This document shows positions 7,358-15,058 of a stretch of DNA of 56,220 nucleotides, in pieces. Origin of the DNA: Deltaproteobacteria bacterium (lineage in GTDB: Bacteria; Desulfobacterota; Binatia; UBA9968). The position numbers and the translations under genes were made by a program. Position 1 is the stretch's first letter, and the number at the start of each line of letters is the position of its first letter. Under the pieces are notes generated by a model, which saw only the letters and a list, made by a program, of their open reading frames with translations, did not search any database and was not told where the DNA came from. Where the stretch lies: positions 1 to 56,220 of the forward strand of contig JACQUW010000357.1 in NCBI GenBank assembly GCA_016210115.1. The letters are read 5' to 3'.

Positions 7358-8260
7358 ATGACTTTCAAGCAGCTTGTGATCTTTGCCGCCGCCGCGAAAT
7401 CTCTCAACCTCACCAAAACAGCACAGGCACTCGGCATCAGCCAGCCCTCCATTTCAAAGCACCTAAGGCTTTTGGAAACATATTATAAGATCAAGCTCTT
7501 TACCCGTGACAGCGCCGGAATTCAACTCACCGAGGCCGGACGGATTTTTCTAAGGCACGTGACTGCAATCCTGACTCGCCTCGAAAAGCTTAACCGGAGA
7601 TTCCCCGCTGTCCGATCCGGCGGCAGACCTGGATCTCTCACGGTGGGTGGCAGTTATGGCCCTTCGGCCATTCTACTACCATCGGTCCTCGCCGTCTTTA
7701 AAAAGAGATATCCGCAGACTCAGGTAAGCCTCAGGACATATTCAAGAACATTCATCGAGCGACTGGTCCTGGACTCCGAAGTGGATATCGCGGTCATCAG
7801 CAAGCGGTCGCGGTCACCTTATCTCGTCAGTGAACCTTATCGCCTCGATAAATTGCTCGCCTTTGTCTCTCCGGCCCACGCGCTGGCGAAAAAGGGGGTG
7901 GTCAGTCTCGCGGAGATCAAGCGCACTCCCCTGATCGTCGCAGGCGGAAAAAGAGGACCCAGTGCGGTCGACGAGGTGTTAAAACAGCTAGCCACGCGTG
8001 GATACCGGCTCAATATAAGCATGCGCTTCGAGTCGCCGGACGCGGTGAAAACCGCCGTCAAAGCGAAAATGGGCATAGGCGTGCTCTACGAGGACAATGT
8101 GCGCCGCGATATTAGGAGAGGCGATTTTAAGGCGATCAGATTTCCGGAGTTGGCAAAGTTTGCGATCGAAAGCTATATCATCTACCGGAAAGGCAGACCC
8201 TTGTCCGCCAATGCCCAGGCCTTCCTCAGGCTTTTGCGCGAGTGGCAGCGCGAGCAATAA
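7358..8260 (+). CDS. LysR-type transcriptional regulator B
   Basis: A 300-residue LTTR paralogous to the gene at 5871. The N-terminal winged helix-turn-helix reads MTFKQLVIFAAAAKSLNLTK, then ALGISQPSISKHLRLLE. The effector-binding domain starts near residue 90 (SLTVGGSYGPSAILLPSVL) and the protein ends LLREWQREQ like its sisters. CGGAGG sits just upstream of the ATG at 7358. The effector domain differs much more from LysR A than the DNA-binding domain does, so the two may read the same box but different ligands. The 3' flank is a duplicate of that of LysR A. Confidence 0.92.
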   Translation: MTFKQLVIFAAAAKSLNLTKTAQALGISQPSISKHLRLLETYYKIKLFTRDSAGIQLTEAGRIFLRHVTAILTRLEKLNRRFPAVRSGGRPGSLTVGGSYGPSAILLPSVLAVFKKRYPQTQVSLRTYSRTFIERLVLDSEVDIAVISKRSRSPYLVSEPYRLDKLLAFVSPAHALAKKGVVSLAEIKRTPLIVAGGKRGPSAVDEVLKQLATRGYRLNISMRFESPDAVKTAVKAKMGIGVLYEDNVRRDIRRGDFKAIRFPELAKFAIESYIIYRKGRPLSANAQAFLRLLREWQREQ

Positions 8261-8458
8261 GGGAGTGACTCTCCGCCTGCCGCGGAGAATTCAGAGATTC
8301 AACGCTCACCTCAATCCTCTCCCTTCGAGCGAGAAAAGGTAAAGAAGGAATTCCTTTCAAGTGCAGTCAGCGCATGAAATCGCGGCCATTACCCTGCAAC
8401 CGGAATCTTCAAAACCACTCTTGCACGTTTGCACAATTGTGCAAACGTGCAAGTTGAG
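8261..8458 (+). repeat. Duplicated LysR downstream segment, copy 2
   Basis: Second copy of the 200-base segment found at 6771-6970, ending in palindrome copy B. Differences are scattered substitutions and a few single-base gaps. Confidence 0.85.
8420..8453. repeat. LysR-downstream palindrome, copy B (perfect 34 bp)
   Basis: Perfect palindrome, arms CTTGCACGTTTGCACAA and its complement, centred between 8436 and 8437. Relative to copy A the left arm has T to G and the right arm the matching A to C, a compensated pair change. Confidence 0.9.
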
Positions 8459-8472
8459 GGAAGTGCCGTCGC

Positions 8473-8533
8473 GGGATCCGGAGCTGTCTGGCATTACAGA
8501 TTTCTTTGGGTCGGAGAATGTGGGATCGATTAC
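8473..8533 (+). pseudogene. Fragment of a secreted-protein paralogue
   Basis: Read on the plus strand, this stretch encodes GSGAVWHYRFLWVGECGIDY. That aligns with GSGSVWHYKFVWFGSCGKDY of the secreted protein at 5037-5549. Neither side continues the similarity. It follows the LysR B downstream segment and shows that the secreted-protein gene was part of the duplicated block and was mostly lost here. Confidence 0.8.
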
Positions 8534-8577
8534 GTTATCCGTGTAACAAGGTTGATGCCTTTTCAGCCTGATTCCTT

Positions 8578-8988
8578 TCAGCTGCCGAGAGCTTCCTGCG
8601 GAATCTCTTCAAACCTTGTGAACTCCGGATCTTTATGGATCAAGACTGCCTGACGTGCGATAGCCGTGCCGGCAATCCAGCTGTCAGCGATCGAGATCTT
8701 TCCTCGGACCTTAAGTCGAGCGGCTATCTCAAGGATCGCCGGCTCACAGGACACCCACTCGAGGTTGAAAGAATCGACCAGACGAAGCGCTTCGCGGGCT
8801 GCGTCTTCGCCCTCCTCGCGCCAAATCAAATAGAGAAGCTCCATCCGAGTCATAAAGGAGACAAATAATCGACATCTGCCTCTTCCCTTTCTCAAAAGCA
8901 GTTCAGCCACCCGATCAGCCCCGAGCTCGTCACTTCGCAGGGCAAGAAGCGCGGAGGTGTCAAGTACGTAGAGATTTTTCAAATCCAT
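8578..8988 (-). CDS. vapC: VapC-type PIN-domain toxin
   Basis: A 136-residue PIN-domain protein. The four acidic residues that bind Mg or Mn in the RNase active site are visible: D10 (YVLDTSALLAL), E50 (MTRMELLYL), D102 (ISIADSWIAG) and D120 (IHKDPEF). VapC toxins are ribonucleases that cut tRNA or rRNA and are neutralised by VapB bound at the C-terminal tail. Its ATG lies inside the end of the upstream antitoxin gene, overlapping by 29 bases, which indicates translational coupling. Length is normal for the family. It sits between LysR remnants in the duplication-rich zone, as mobile toxin-antitoxin modules often do. Confidence 0.9.
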   Translation of the reverse strand: MDLKNLYVLDTSALLALRSDELGADRVAELLLRKGRGRCRLFVSFMTRMELLYLIWREEGEDAAREALRLVDSFNLEWVSCEPAILEIAARLKVRGKISIADSWIAGTAIARQAVLIHKDPEFTRFEEIPQEALGS

Positions 8989-9211
8989 TTTCCAAACGCT
9001 GATCTCGCCGCCGCTCTTCTAACAAACGCTTTACCATTCCCTTCTTACCCGACCCCCGAAACGCGCGAACCGGATCGGAAGGCAGTGGGAAAATCCTCGC
9101 CGTATTGCCCTCTATAACCCATTCCAGTGTAGTGTTCGGGCCAATCTTCAGTCTTTTCCGAACTTCTGCGGGAACCGAGACCTGGCCCCGTTTTGTAATT
9201 TTCGTCCGCAT
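8960..9211 (-). CDS. vapB: VapB-type AbrB/MazE-fold antitoxin
   Basis: An 83-residue protein starting MRTKITKRGQVSVPAEVRKRL, the swapped-hairpin AbrB/SpoVT fold used by many VapB and MazE antitoxins to bind DNA. The C-terminal half is basic and probably disordered and would wrap VapC. I chose the ATG at 9211 because the domain starts there; a 25-residue upstream extension has no homology. The ribosome binding site is weak. It overlaps vapC by 29 bases. Such pairs normally repress their own promoter, so the 80 bases upstream of 9211 should hold the operator. Confidence 0.88.
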   Translation of the reverse strand: MRTKITKRGQVSVPAEVRKRLKIGPNTTLEWVIEGNTARIFPLPSDPVRAFRGSGKKGMVKRLLEERRRDQRLENGFEKSLRT

Positions 9212-9290
9212 GGCTCTACTTATACGAGGAGCTACGCGGTAATACAAGCAATCCTTGCTTTTGGCTGCTAATTCTTTTCTATACAAGCAG

Positions 9291-9516
9291 TACGCCTTCC
9301 GAAGGCGTTAAAACCGCTGTGAGAGACAAACTGGGGATCGGTATTTGTATTATGACGTGGTCAGAAGTGCTAAGTACGGGGGAATTTAAGCAGGTCAACA
9401 TTCCAGGAGTGAAGTGGTAAGGGAAGACTTTGATCGTCCGTCACAAAGAGAGGCCGCTTTCTGTCAACGCCGAGGCCTTCCTCAGACTTTTGGGCGAATG
9501 GAAGCGCGAACTATAA
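9291..9516 (+). pseudogene. LysR C-terminal remnant
   Basis: A scrap of LysR coding sequence matching the last 75 residues of LysR A: SEGVKTAVRDKLGIG, then YDVVRSAKY, VNIPGVKW, and RHKERPLSVNAEAFLRLLGE to a stop at 9514-9516. There is at least one frameshift, and an in-frame stop replaces the WEGK glutamate codon. It is the fourth LysR copy in this zone and follows vapBC. Confidence 0.85.
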
Positions 9517-9638
9517 CAAACTGAGGACTCTGGGGCTGCCGCTTACACAGGCGTGCTGCATCCCGGAGATTTTTTCCTTGGAGACAAAACCCTCACCTCA
9601 ATCCTCTCCCTTTAAAGGGAGAGGATGTAAAGAGGGAG

Positions 9639-9652
9639 TGCACAATTGTGCA
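9639..9652. repeat. LysR-downstream palindrome, copy D (core only)
   Basis: TGCACAATTGTGCA, the 14-base core of the larger palindromes, about 120 bases after the LysR scrap. It is preceded by the CCTCACCTCAATCCTCTCCC segment that also precedes copies A and B, so this is a truncated member of the same cassette. Confidence 0.75.
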
Positions 9653-9678
9653 AAGATGCGTGCTGATCTGAAGTTATT

Positions 9679-10653
9679 CTACTTTGACGCGTCCGCCGCC
9701 AACGAAAAGTCAAAGACTCGATCGAGCGGAACCGGCTCCTTGATTTTCAGCGATTCCCGACCGATGTCCAGTATTTCTTTCGCCGCTTCCGGGCTCAAGC
9801 GGCCGCCCGGCAGCATGTAGGGCGCGTCATCGTCGTACATCCTGCGCGCAAGTTGCGCGTCTTTGATGCCGAGCCTCTTTTGGATATACGGAATCATCAC
9901 CTCCGGGTTGTCCTGATAGAACTTTGATGCCCGATTCCAGCCGCGGAGAAAGCGCACAATTTTTTCTCGTTTCTGCTTGATGGCGGCGTCGGTGGTGGTC
10001 ACCCCGATCTGTAGAAATCGCGTGTAGTCTCTCCCGCGAGCGAAAAGTCTGTAGCCCTGGTCCTGCGCTACAAAACTCGCGGCCGATGTCAGCATCGCGG
10101 CGGCAACTTTGCCCGTCAGCAGTGTTTGCAGCCGCGAGTGCGTGTCCATACTTAAGAGAGTCACGTCTTTCTGCGCGTCGAGCCCCTTGGCTTGGAAAAT
10201 GCGGCGGATCATGACCGCGGAGGTTCCATCCAACGATCCCAAGGCAACAGCCTTTCCTTTTAGATCCGCCGGAGACGAGATTGACGGAGCAACGATGAGA
10301 TCGTGAATCGGGCGATCTCGCGTGACGGAGATGATTTTTAGCGGAAGCCCGCGCAGCGCCGCGGTGAAGCCGCTTCCCGCGTGGCAGGTGACATCGACTT
10401 CGCCCGACATGAGGCTGCTGACGCCGATAATCCCCCGGACGACCAGCACCTGCAGGTCCAATCCCTCCTGCAAAAAGAAGCCTTTTTCCTGGCCATAATA
10501 AACAGGAAGGTAGCCGAGCGTCGGACCGGGAAGGCTGATTAAAAAGCGGTCTGCCGCCATTGCTCTCCCGCCAAAGAGAATAAGGGTGAGAAACAAAATG
10601 GCCCGAATGCCATGAAGGCGGCAACTGGCCAAACGCATAATTCGTGAATGCAT
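9679..10653 (-). CDS. ABC-type solute-binding protein (NMT1/SsuA-like)
   Basis: A 324-residue exported protein with a signal peptide (AILFLTLILFGGRAMA, cleaved near residue 34) and an NMT1/THI5/SsuA-type binding fold. Hallmarks are GYLPVYYGQEKGFFLQEGLD near the mature N-terminus, SGEVDVTCH, and ADLKGKAVALGSLDG in the second lobe. Such proteins capture small organic or sulfonated compounds for ABC importers. AAAGGAGG lies 9 bases before the ATG at 10653. No permease or ATPase is adjacent. It is divergent from the dehalogenase-like gene at 10895, suggesting that its ligand is related to that enzyme. Confidence 0.88.
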   Translation of the reverse strand: MHSRIMRLASCRLHGIRAILFLTLILFGGRAMAADRFLISLPGPTLGYLPVYYGQEKGFFLQEGLDLQVLVVRGIIGVSSLMSGEVDVTCHAGSGFTAALRGLPLKIISVTRDRPIHDLIVAPSISSPADLKGKAVALGSLDGTSAVMIRRIFQAKGLDAQKDVTLLSMDTHSRLQTLLTGKVAAAMLTSAASFVAQDQGYRLFARGRDYTRFLQIGVTTTDAAIKQKREKIVRFLRGWNRASKFYQDNPEVMIPYIQKRLGIKDAQLARRMYDDDAPYMLPGGRLSPEAAKEILDIGRESLKIKEPVPLDRVFDFSLAADASK

Positions 10654-10808
10654 ATGAGCAATCCTCCTTTTGCGTTCAAAGCGGCCCTGCCCTGGCACAG
10701 CACGGCGGCCAGAGATCCTGAGGACAATCCGGCACAGACGGTCCGTGCCACGCTTTGATTAACTCTATGCGTGAGGTGGCGGCGAGTTGTCAAGCGGATT
10801 TTTCGAGC

Positions 10809-10838
10809 TTGACCCAGCCTTTTGAAACGGCGTATATT
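10809..10838 (+). promoter_or_regulatory. Predicted sigma-70-type promoter for the dehalogenase-like gene
   Basis: TTGACC at 10809-10814 and TATATT at 10833-10838 are separated by 18 bases, a good match to the housekeeping consensus. The predicted start, near 10845, leaves a 50-base leader before the GTG at 10895. Confidence 0.5.
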
Positions 10839-10894
10839 CGACGCGATTCAGGGACTTTGCTGTCCTGATCTCATTGAAAAAAGGAGAAATTCCA

Positions 10895-12121
10895 GTGCTG
10901 CAAACCAAACAGCCCAACCCGCGCAGTTACCGTATAGTAGGTCCCCAGCGGAAGGTCGACGAGCGTGATACTCCTCACCCACGGGTCGATCGCGGGGAAT
11001 TGGGAGAGCGCATGCGTATGTGGCGAAAAACCCGCGCCGCCACAGATCCTTTCAGGCGTATTTTCGGCGGTGGTGGTGACGACGGAGACCCGAACAGTTC
11101 CCTGTACCACATCATGAGGGACATACCGGAAGGCAAGGTAAATACCAAGCAGACGCCCGTCCCCGATCCCGCGCATATGGCCCGTAACATCAAAGAGGTC
11201 GCCCGCTTTTTCGGCGCCGACGTGGTGGGGATTACCCAATTGGACCAGGCTTATGTCTATTCCCATCGCGCTAGGGGCTGCCCGGCTATGGGACAAAAGG
11301 CAGGAGACCCCATCCACCTGCCCCATCGCTATGCCATCTGTATGGGGTTTAGCAGTGATTATTACAAATTTTTGAGCAACAACAGCCGGATCTCCGACGC
11401 TGAGTACGGGCTGGGCAACATCCACACGATTCCCACTACGTTCATGCTGGCCGGCTACATTCGCGCGATGGGATATCCCGCGAGCGCTCATCATTATGGA
11501 AGATGTGAGGTCAATCCCATACCACTGGCGGTCAACGCAGGAGTGGGGGAGTTGGGCCGTCACGGCATGCTCATCCATGAGGAGTACGGCTCCCGGCTGC
11601 ACCTCTCGGTAGTTACGACGGACCTCCCGCTGGCAGTGGACGAGCCGGTTGATATTGGAGCCGAAGAGGTCTGCAAGTACTGCATGAAGTGCGCCCGCAC
11701 TTGCCCGTCGCACAGCATCCCCTTCGGAGGTAAGGAGGTTTATAACGGCGTCGAAAAATACGTCGTCAACGTGGATACCTGCTACAAGTACCGGCTGGCT
11801 TCGAGAGATCAGTGGTCAACTTGCGTGATCTGCGTTTCGTCGTGCTGCTACAACAAGCCGACGGCATGGTGGCATACGCTCGCTCTATGGGCGATCAAAA
11901 AAACTCCGATCCCACTACGCCCGCTTCTCATTGTGCCGCTGCTCTGGATCGACGACCTGTTCTGGGGACAGAGGCCGTGGAAGCACATGAAGTGGCTGGA
12001 CTACGACAACGCGCCTGAGCCTGTGACGTGCAATATCCCGGGTTGCCAGGCGAAACACAAAAACCTGCAGCACAAGCGGCTGCATGATACTAAGCCGGCG
12101 GCTGGAAGCGTGGCGGGCTGA
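10895..12121 (+). CDS. Reductive-dehalogenase-like corrinoid/Fe-S protein
   Basis: A 408-residue protein of the reductive dehalogenase/QueG superfamily. It has the paired 4Fe-4S motifs of RdhA enzymes. The first is C260-x2-C263-x2-C266-x3-C270-P; the second is C296 then C310-x2-C313-x3-C317. The preceding GELGRHGMLIHEEYGSRLHL and VVTTDLPL segments belong to the corrinoid-binding fold. I chose GTG at 10895 because AAGGAGA lies 7 bases upstream. Unlike respiratory RdhA proteins it has no twin-arginine signal and no RdhB anchor gene nearby. Unlike cytoplasmic catabolic RdhA it has no fused reductase domain. A hydrophobic, proline-rich stretch near residues 335-355 could touch the membrane. The ferredoxin 55 bases downstream is its likely electron donor. 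The substrate is unknown; an epoxyqueuosine-reductase-like role is less likely given the RdhA-type second cluster motif and the neighbourhood. Confidence 0.8.
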   Translation: MLQTKQPNPRSYRIVGPQRKVDERDTPHPRVDRGELGERMRMWRKTRAATDPFRRIFGGGGDDGDPNSSLYHIMRDIPEGKVNTKQTPVPDPAHMARNIKEVARFFGADVVGITQLDQAYVYSHRARGCPAMGQKAGDPIHLPHRYAICMGFSSDYYKFLSNNSRISDAEYGLGNIHTIPTTFMLAGYIRAMGYPASAHHYGRCEVNPIPLAVNAGVGELGRHGMLIHEEYGSRLHLSVVTTDLPLAVDEPVDIGAEEVCKYCMKCARTCPSHSIPFGGKEVYNGVEKYVVNVDTCYKYRLASRDQWSTCVICVSSCCYNKPTAWWHTLALWAIKKTPIPLRPLLIVPLLWIDDLFWGQRPWKHMKWLDYDNAPEPVTCNIPGCQAKHKNLQHKRLHDTKPAAGSVAG

Positions 12122-12176
12122 AACAAACCGGCATTTTCCACGGATCTACAACTCAAATGGAGAGAGGTAAGTTGAA

Positions 12177-12428
12177 ATGACGTACGTAATCGTGGAGCCG
12201 TGCATTAAGGTTAAGGACACGGGCTGCATCGACGTCTGCCCGATGGACTGCATCCATGGCAGCGTTAGCGATCAGATGTTTTATATCGATCCTGAGGAGT
12301 GCATTGACTGCGGCGGCTGCGTCCCTGCATGCCCGGCCGAAGCGATTTTTCCGGAGGCTGAAGTCCCGGAAAAATGGAAACACTTTACCAAGGTTAACGC
12401 CGACAACTTCAAGGACAAGAGGAACTAG
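12177..12428 (+). CDS. Seven-iron-type ferredoxin
   Basis: An 83-residue ferredoxin. The first motif, C9-x7-C17-x3-C21-P, lacks the cysteine that completes a 4Fe-4S site, which is the signature of the 3Fe-4S cluster in Azotobacter FdI-type proteins. C25 matches the extra cysteine of that family. The second motif is C43-x2-C46-x2-C49-x3-C53-P. Expected ligation is C9, C17 and C53 for 3Fe-4S, and C21, C43, C46 and C49 for 4Fe-4S. It starts 55 bases after the dehalogenase-like gene with AGAGGTAAG upstream, so the two probably form an operon in which it delivers low-potential electrons. Confidence 0.9.
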   Translation: MTYVIVEPCIKVKDTGCIDVCPMDCIHGSVSDQMFYIDPEECIDCGGCVPACPAEAIFPEAEVPEKWKHFTKVNADNFKDKRN

Positions 12429-12920
12429 ACTGGATTCCCGGTTGCGCGGGAATAAGCATAAGTCTTTGTTCAACCTCGACAATGAAACCCCTGACCGAAG
12501 GGGCAGGCCTGGAGGTCGCAGACAAGTGCTACGGGATGGCCAGATTGCAGGTCTCAAATAGCACATTTGACATCTGAGATCTATTTGCATTCCTCTACTT
12601 TGGGCTGGGGCTCAGGACAGTCTTTCCTCGCTGGCGGTCTAAGATGCGGTCGCCACTCCCCGATCTTCATCCTTCATTGTCTCTCCTGCTGAAACAACCG
12701 GGGCACGGTCCAACACGATCCATACACAATTCCGAGAGGAGCGATGATCTCTGACCCGGTTGCCGCCCTGCCTGCCTTGCGGACGATTCCATGATATTCA
12801 CGCCTCATCAGTATATTGATATGATTCTATCCTGGTGTTATTTGCTCGAGCAGATCCCAGCCAGTGGCACAGATTACAAAGGTTGCGAAGGCAAAATCGG
12901 AAAGCCAAAAAGGGGCTCTT
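12429..12920. other. Gap with dispersed repeats
   Basis: About 490 bases. It holds a GGATTCCCGGTTGCGCGGGAAT hairpin-type repeat at 12431-12452, also seen in other forms near 20745, 46891 and 51108. A CAAATAG/CTATTTG inverted pair lies at 12557-12590. No gene or strong promoter is visible. Confidence 0.5.
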
Positions 12921-13907
12921 ATGCGCATGTTACCAACGACACGTCTTTTTCAATTAAATTTACTTTCGATCGGCATGTTTTTTCTGGCTTGCGGCATACG
13001 CCCTCAGGTCATTTTGGCTCAATCGCTGCAAGAAATCCGCATTGGTTCAACAAACATCGCCGCGACAAACTTCTGCACCTTCTATGCAAGGGATCGGCAT
13101 TTCTTCCAAAGAGAGGGCCTGGACGCAAAGATCATAATCGTAAGAACGGAGGTCGGCCTGACAGCGCTTTCTGTGGGTAACCTCGATTTCTCGACGTTAA
13201 GCACCTCATCGATCGAGGCAACCGTGAGAGGGATGCCCCTGCGGGTAGTGGCGATCACGAACCGCTATCCTCTCCTTGGACTGGTTGTGCCTCCCGGAAT
13301 GAAAGAGGTTGCCGAGCTCAAAGGAAAGAAGGTTGCGATAAGCTCTTTTGGCGGGGCCGTTTACAGCGCCGCGCTTCAGCTCTTGAAGCACCACAATTTC
13401 AAGCCCCAGCAGGACGTGATTCTCCTGGCTTCGGGCGCCAACGTTGCGCGTATCGCAGCGCTGAAGCAAAAGCATGTGGACGCCGCGATCATCAGCTCCC
13501 CGGACGACCTCAGGGTTGCGCGCGAGGGGTTTAAAATTCTGATGGATGTGGGGACTCTCTACCGGTTGCCTTTTGGCGGCATCAGCACGTCTGCCAGCAA
13601 GATTCGCGACAATCCCCGGCAGGTCGAACGGGTTGTCCGGGCGGTGATTCAAGCCACCCAGGCCATCACAGAGCCCCGTAATAAACCCGACGTGCTTAAC
13701 TATATTGAAACCTTCTTCAAGGTTGACCGAGAAGTGGCAGGTGACTTCTACAGCAGGCTTCTCCCGTCTCTCAATCCCTCCGGCATCGTCGATCATGACA
13801 AAATCAAACTCGTCATCGACAGTGCCCTTGAACGGGACCCGACGAGCAAACCCGTCGAACCGGAAGCAGTTATCGATTTTTCATTTGCCAGGAAACTGGG
13901 CTCTTGA
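12921..13907 (+). CDS. ABC-type solute-binding protein (NMT1/SsuA-like)
   Basis: A 328-residue exported binding protein. A hydrophobic signal segment (LLSIGMFFLACGI) is followed by the mature domain with RIGSTNIAATNFCTFYARDR, FFQREGLDAKIIIV and ELKGKKVAISSFGG, all typical of the NMT1/SsuA-like fold. The ATG at 12921 is preceded by AGGGG; a GTG at 12864 would add a non-hydrophobic tail ahead of the signal peptide. It is a distant paralogue of the other binding proteins in the window. No transporter membrane subunits are nearby. The ligand is unknown. Confidence 0.85.
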   Translation: MRMLPTTRLFQLNLLSIGMFFLACGIRPQVILAQSLQEIRIGSTNIAATNFCTFYARDRHFFQREGLDAKIIIVRTEVGLTALSVGNLDFSTLSTSSIEATVRGMPLRVVAITNRYPLLGLVVPPGMKEVAELKGKKVAISSFGGAVYSAALQLLKHHNFKPQQDVILLASGANVARIAALKQKHVDAAIISSPDDLRVAREGFKILMDVGTLYRLPFGGISTSASKIRDNPRQVERVVRAVIQATQAITEPRNKPDVLNYIETFFKVDREVAGDFYSRLLPSLNPSGIVDHDKIKLVIDSALERDPTSKPVEPEAVIDFSFARKLGS

Positions 13908-13945
13908 CCAGGGCGCCTGTCGATTCGGGTCCAGACCGGCCAAGC

Positions 13946-14925
13946 TCAGTTTAATCCCAAGATGTTCCGATAAGCCCGAAAAGCTGCCTTGGCGTCTCCT
14001 ATGTTCTCAGGCCTCAGCACAACGCGTTGAAAGCCTTTAATAAGGCGCGGGGGATCGGGTTCTACATCCGTGCGGAGGGTCACGCGGCGAAAGCTCTTGA
14101 ACAGGCTTTGTCCTTCCCGCGACAGCATGAAGTCAATCAGGAGTTTCCCGGCGTTGGGATGAGCAGCGCGTTGCGCTAGCATACTTGTGCTGACCTCAAT
14201 GACGACCGGCTCGAGGTTCAGCCACTCAATGGGCGCGCCTTGCGACTTCATCCATTCAATGGAGTGGGTATAGGCCAACAACAGGGGAAATTCGCCTGCG
14301 GCGACTAACTGAGTCCGCTGGGTGTTTCCTCGCCCGGGGACGGGTCCTGGGCCGCCAATCTCTTCAGGTAATCGATTGCTTTCTCCTGACCCCACGCCGC
14401 GATAAGCCCGGACAGCAACTGATAACCCTCATTGTCTACGGAGATTTTTCTGCCCTTCCACTTCGGATCGAGGAGATCCCGATAGCTCTTCGGCGCATCC
14501 TGCCGGGTCACCTGTTTGGTATTAAATCCCAATCCGATCGGTTTGGCGTATTCTCCGGTCCAGTAACCTTCAACGTCTTTAACGTCATCACTGAACATGT
14601 TCCGTTCGGCAGATTGATAGGAAGTAACAATCCTGTTTCTTGTCAGGTCTACCATTTGATCGACCGTGGAAATTGAAACCACGTCCCACCCGATCCGCCC
14701 GGCCCTCGCCTCGGTGATGATCTTGTTATAAACGCCGAGGCTTCCGCTTCGCCAGTAGCTGACCTTGATAAAGGGATGTCTTTTCTCGAATGCTGCGATC
14801 AGTTTCGCCGCCTGATCGTGGGCTATCGTCGCCCACGTCGCAGTTCTCAACGAGCATGTCTCTGTCTTTTTTCGCGGCTGATCCGCTCGTCCCACCGTAA
14901 AGTCTCTTTTACTTTTTGACATCAC
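13946..14925 (-). pseudogene. Frameshifted, N-terminally truncated Fe(III)-type solute-binding protein
   Basis: Two overlapping frames make one family-1 extracellular binding protein related to those at 34520 and 43526. The first (to 14305) covers AAFEKRHPFIKVSYWRSG through LKRLAAQDP. The second (from about 14340) continues RGNTQRTQLVAAGEFPLLL, then WMKSQGAPIEW, and LLIDFMLSREGQ to the stop at 13946. They join only by a frame change within the C/G run near 14325-14345. The N-terminus also lacks a signal peptide and the expected GKVVWYT strand, so decay rather than a sequencing error is likely, though a base-call error at the run cannot be excluded. Confidence 0.75.
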
Positions 14926-15058
14926 GCCCTGTCAATGGACGGGAACTGCAACGGATACGGATTTGCAATCAACACTGACCGGTGTTATGAGCAGTGCAGC
15001 TGATTTTCAGAACAAAAGTCAACGCGTTTCGCGGCGCCGCTACGCACGGAGCTTTTTT

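Noticed and set aside
10895..12121. Epoxyqueuosine reductase QueG
   Set aside because: The second cluster motif (C296, then C310-x2-C313-x3-C317), the GELGRHGMLI segment and the partner ferredoxin fit RdhA-like proteins better; QueG is retained only as a fallback.
12864..12920. Upstream GTG start for the binding protein at 12921
   Set aside because: It would place 19 polar residues ahead of the signal peptide, whereas ATG 12921 has a ribosome binding site and normal signal-peptide length.
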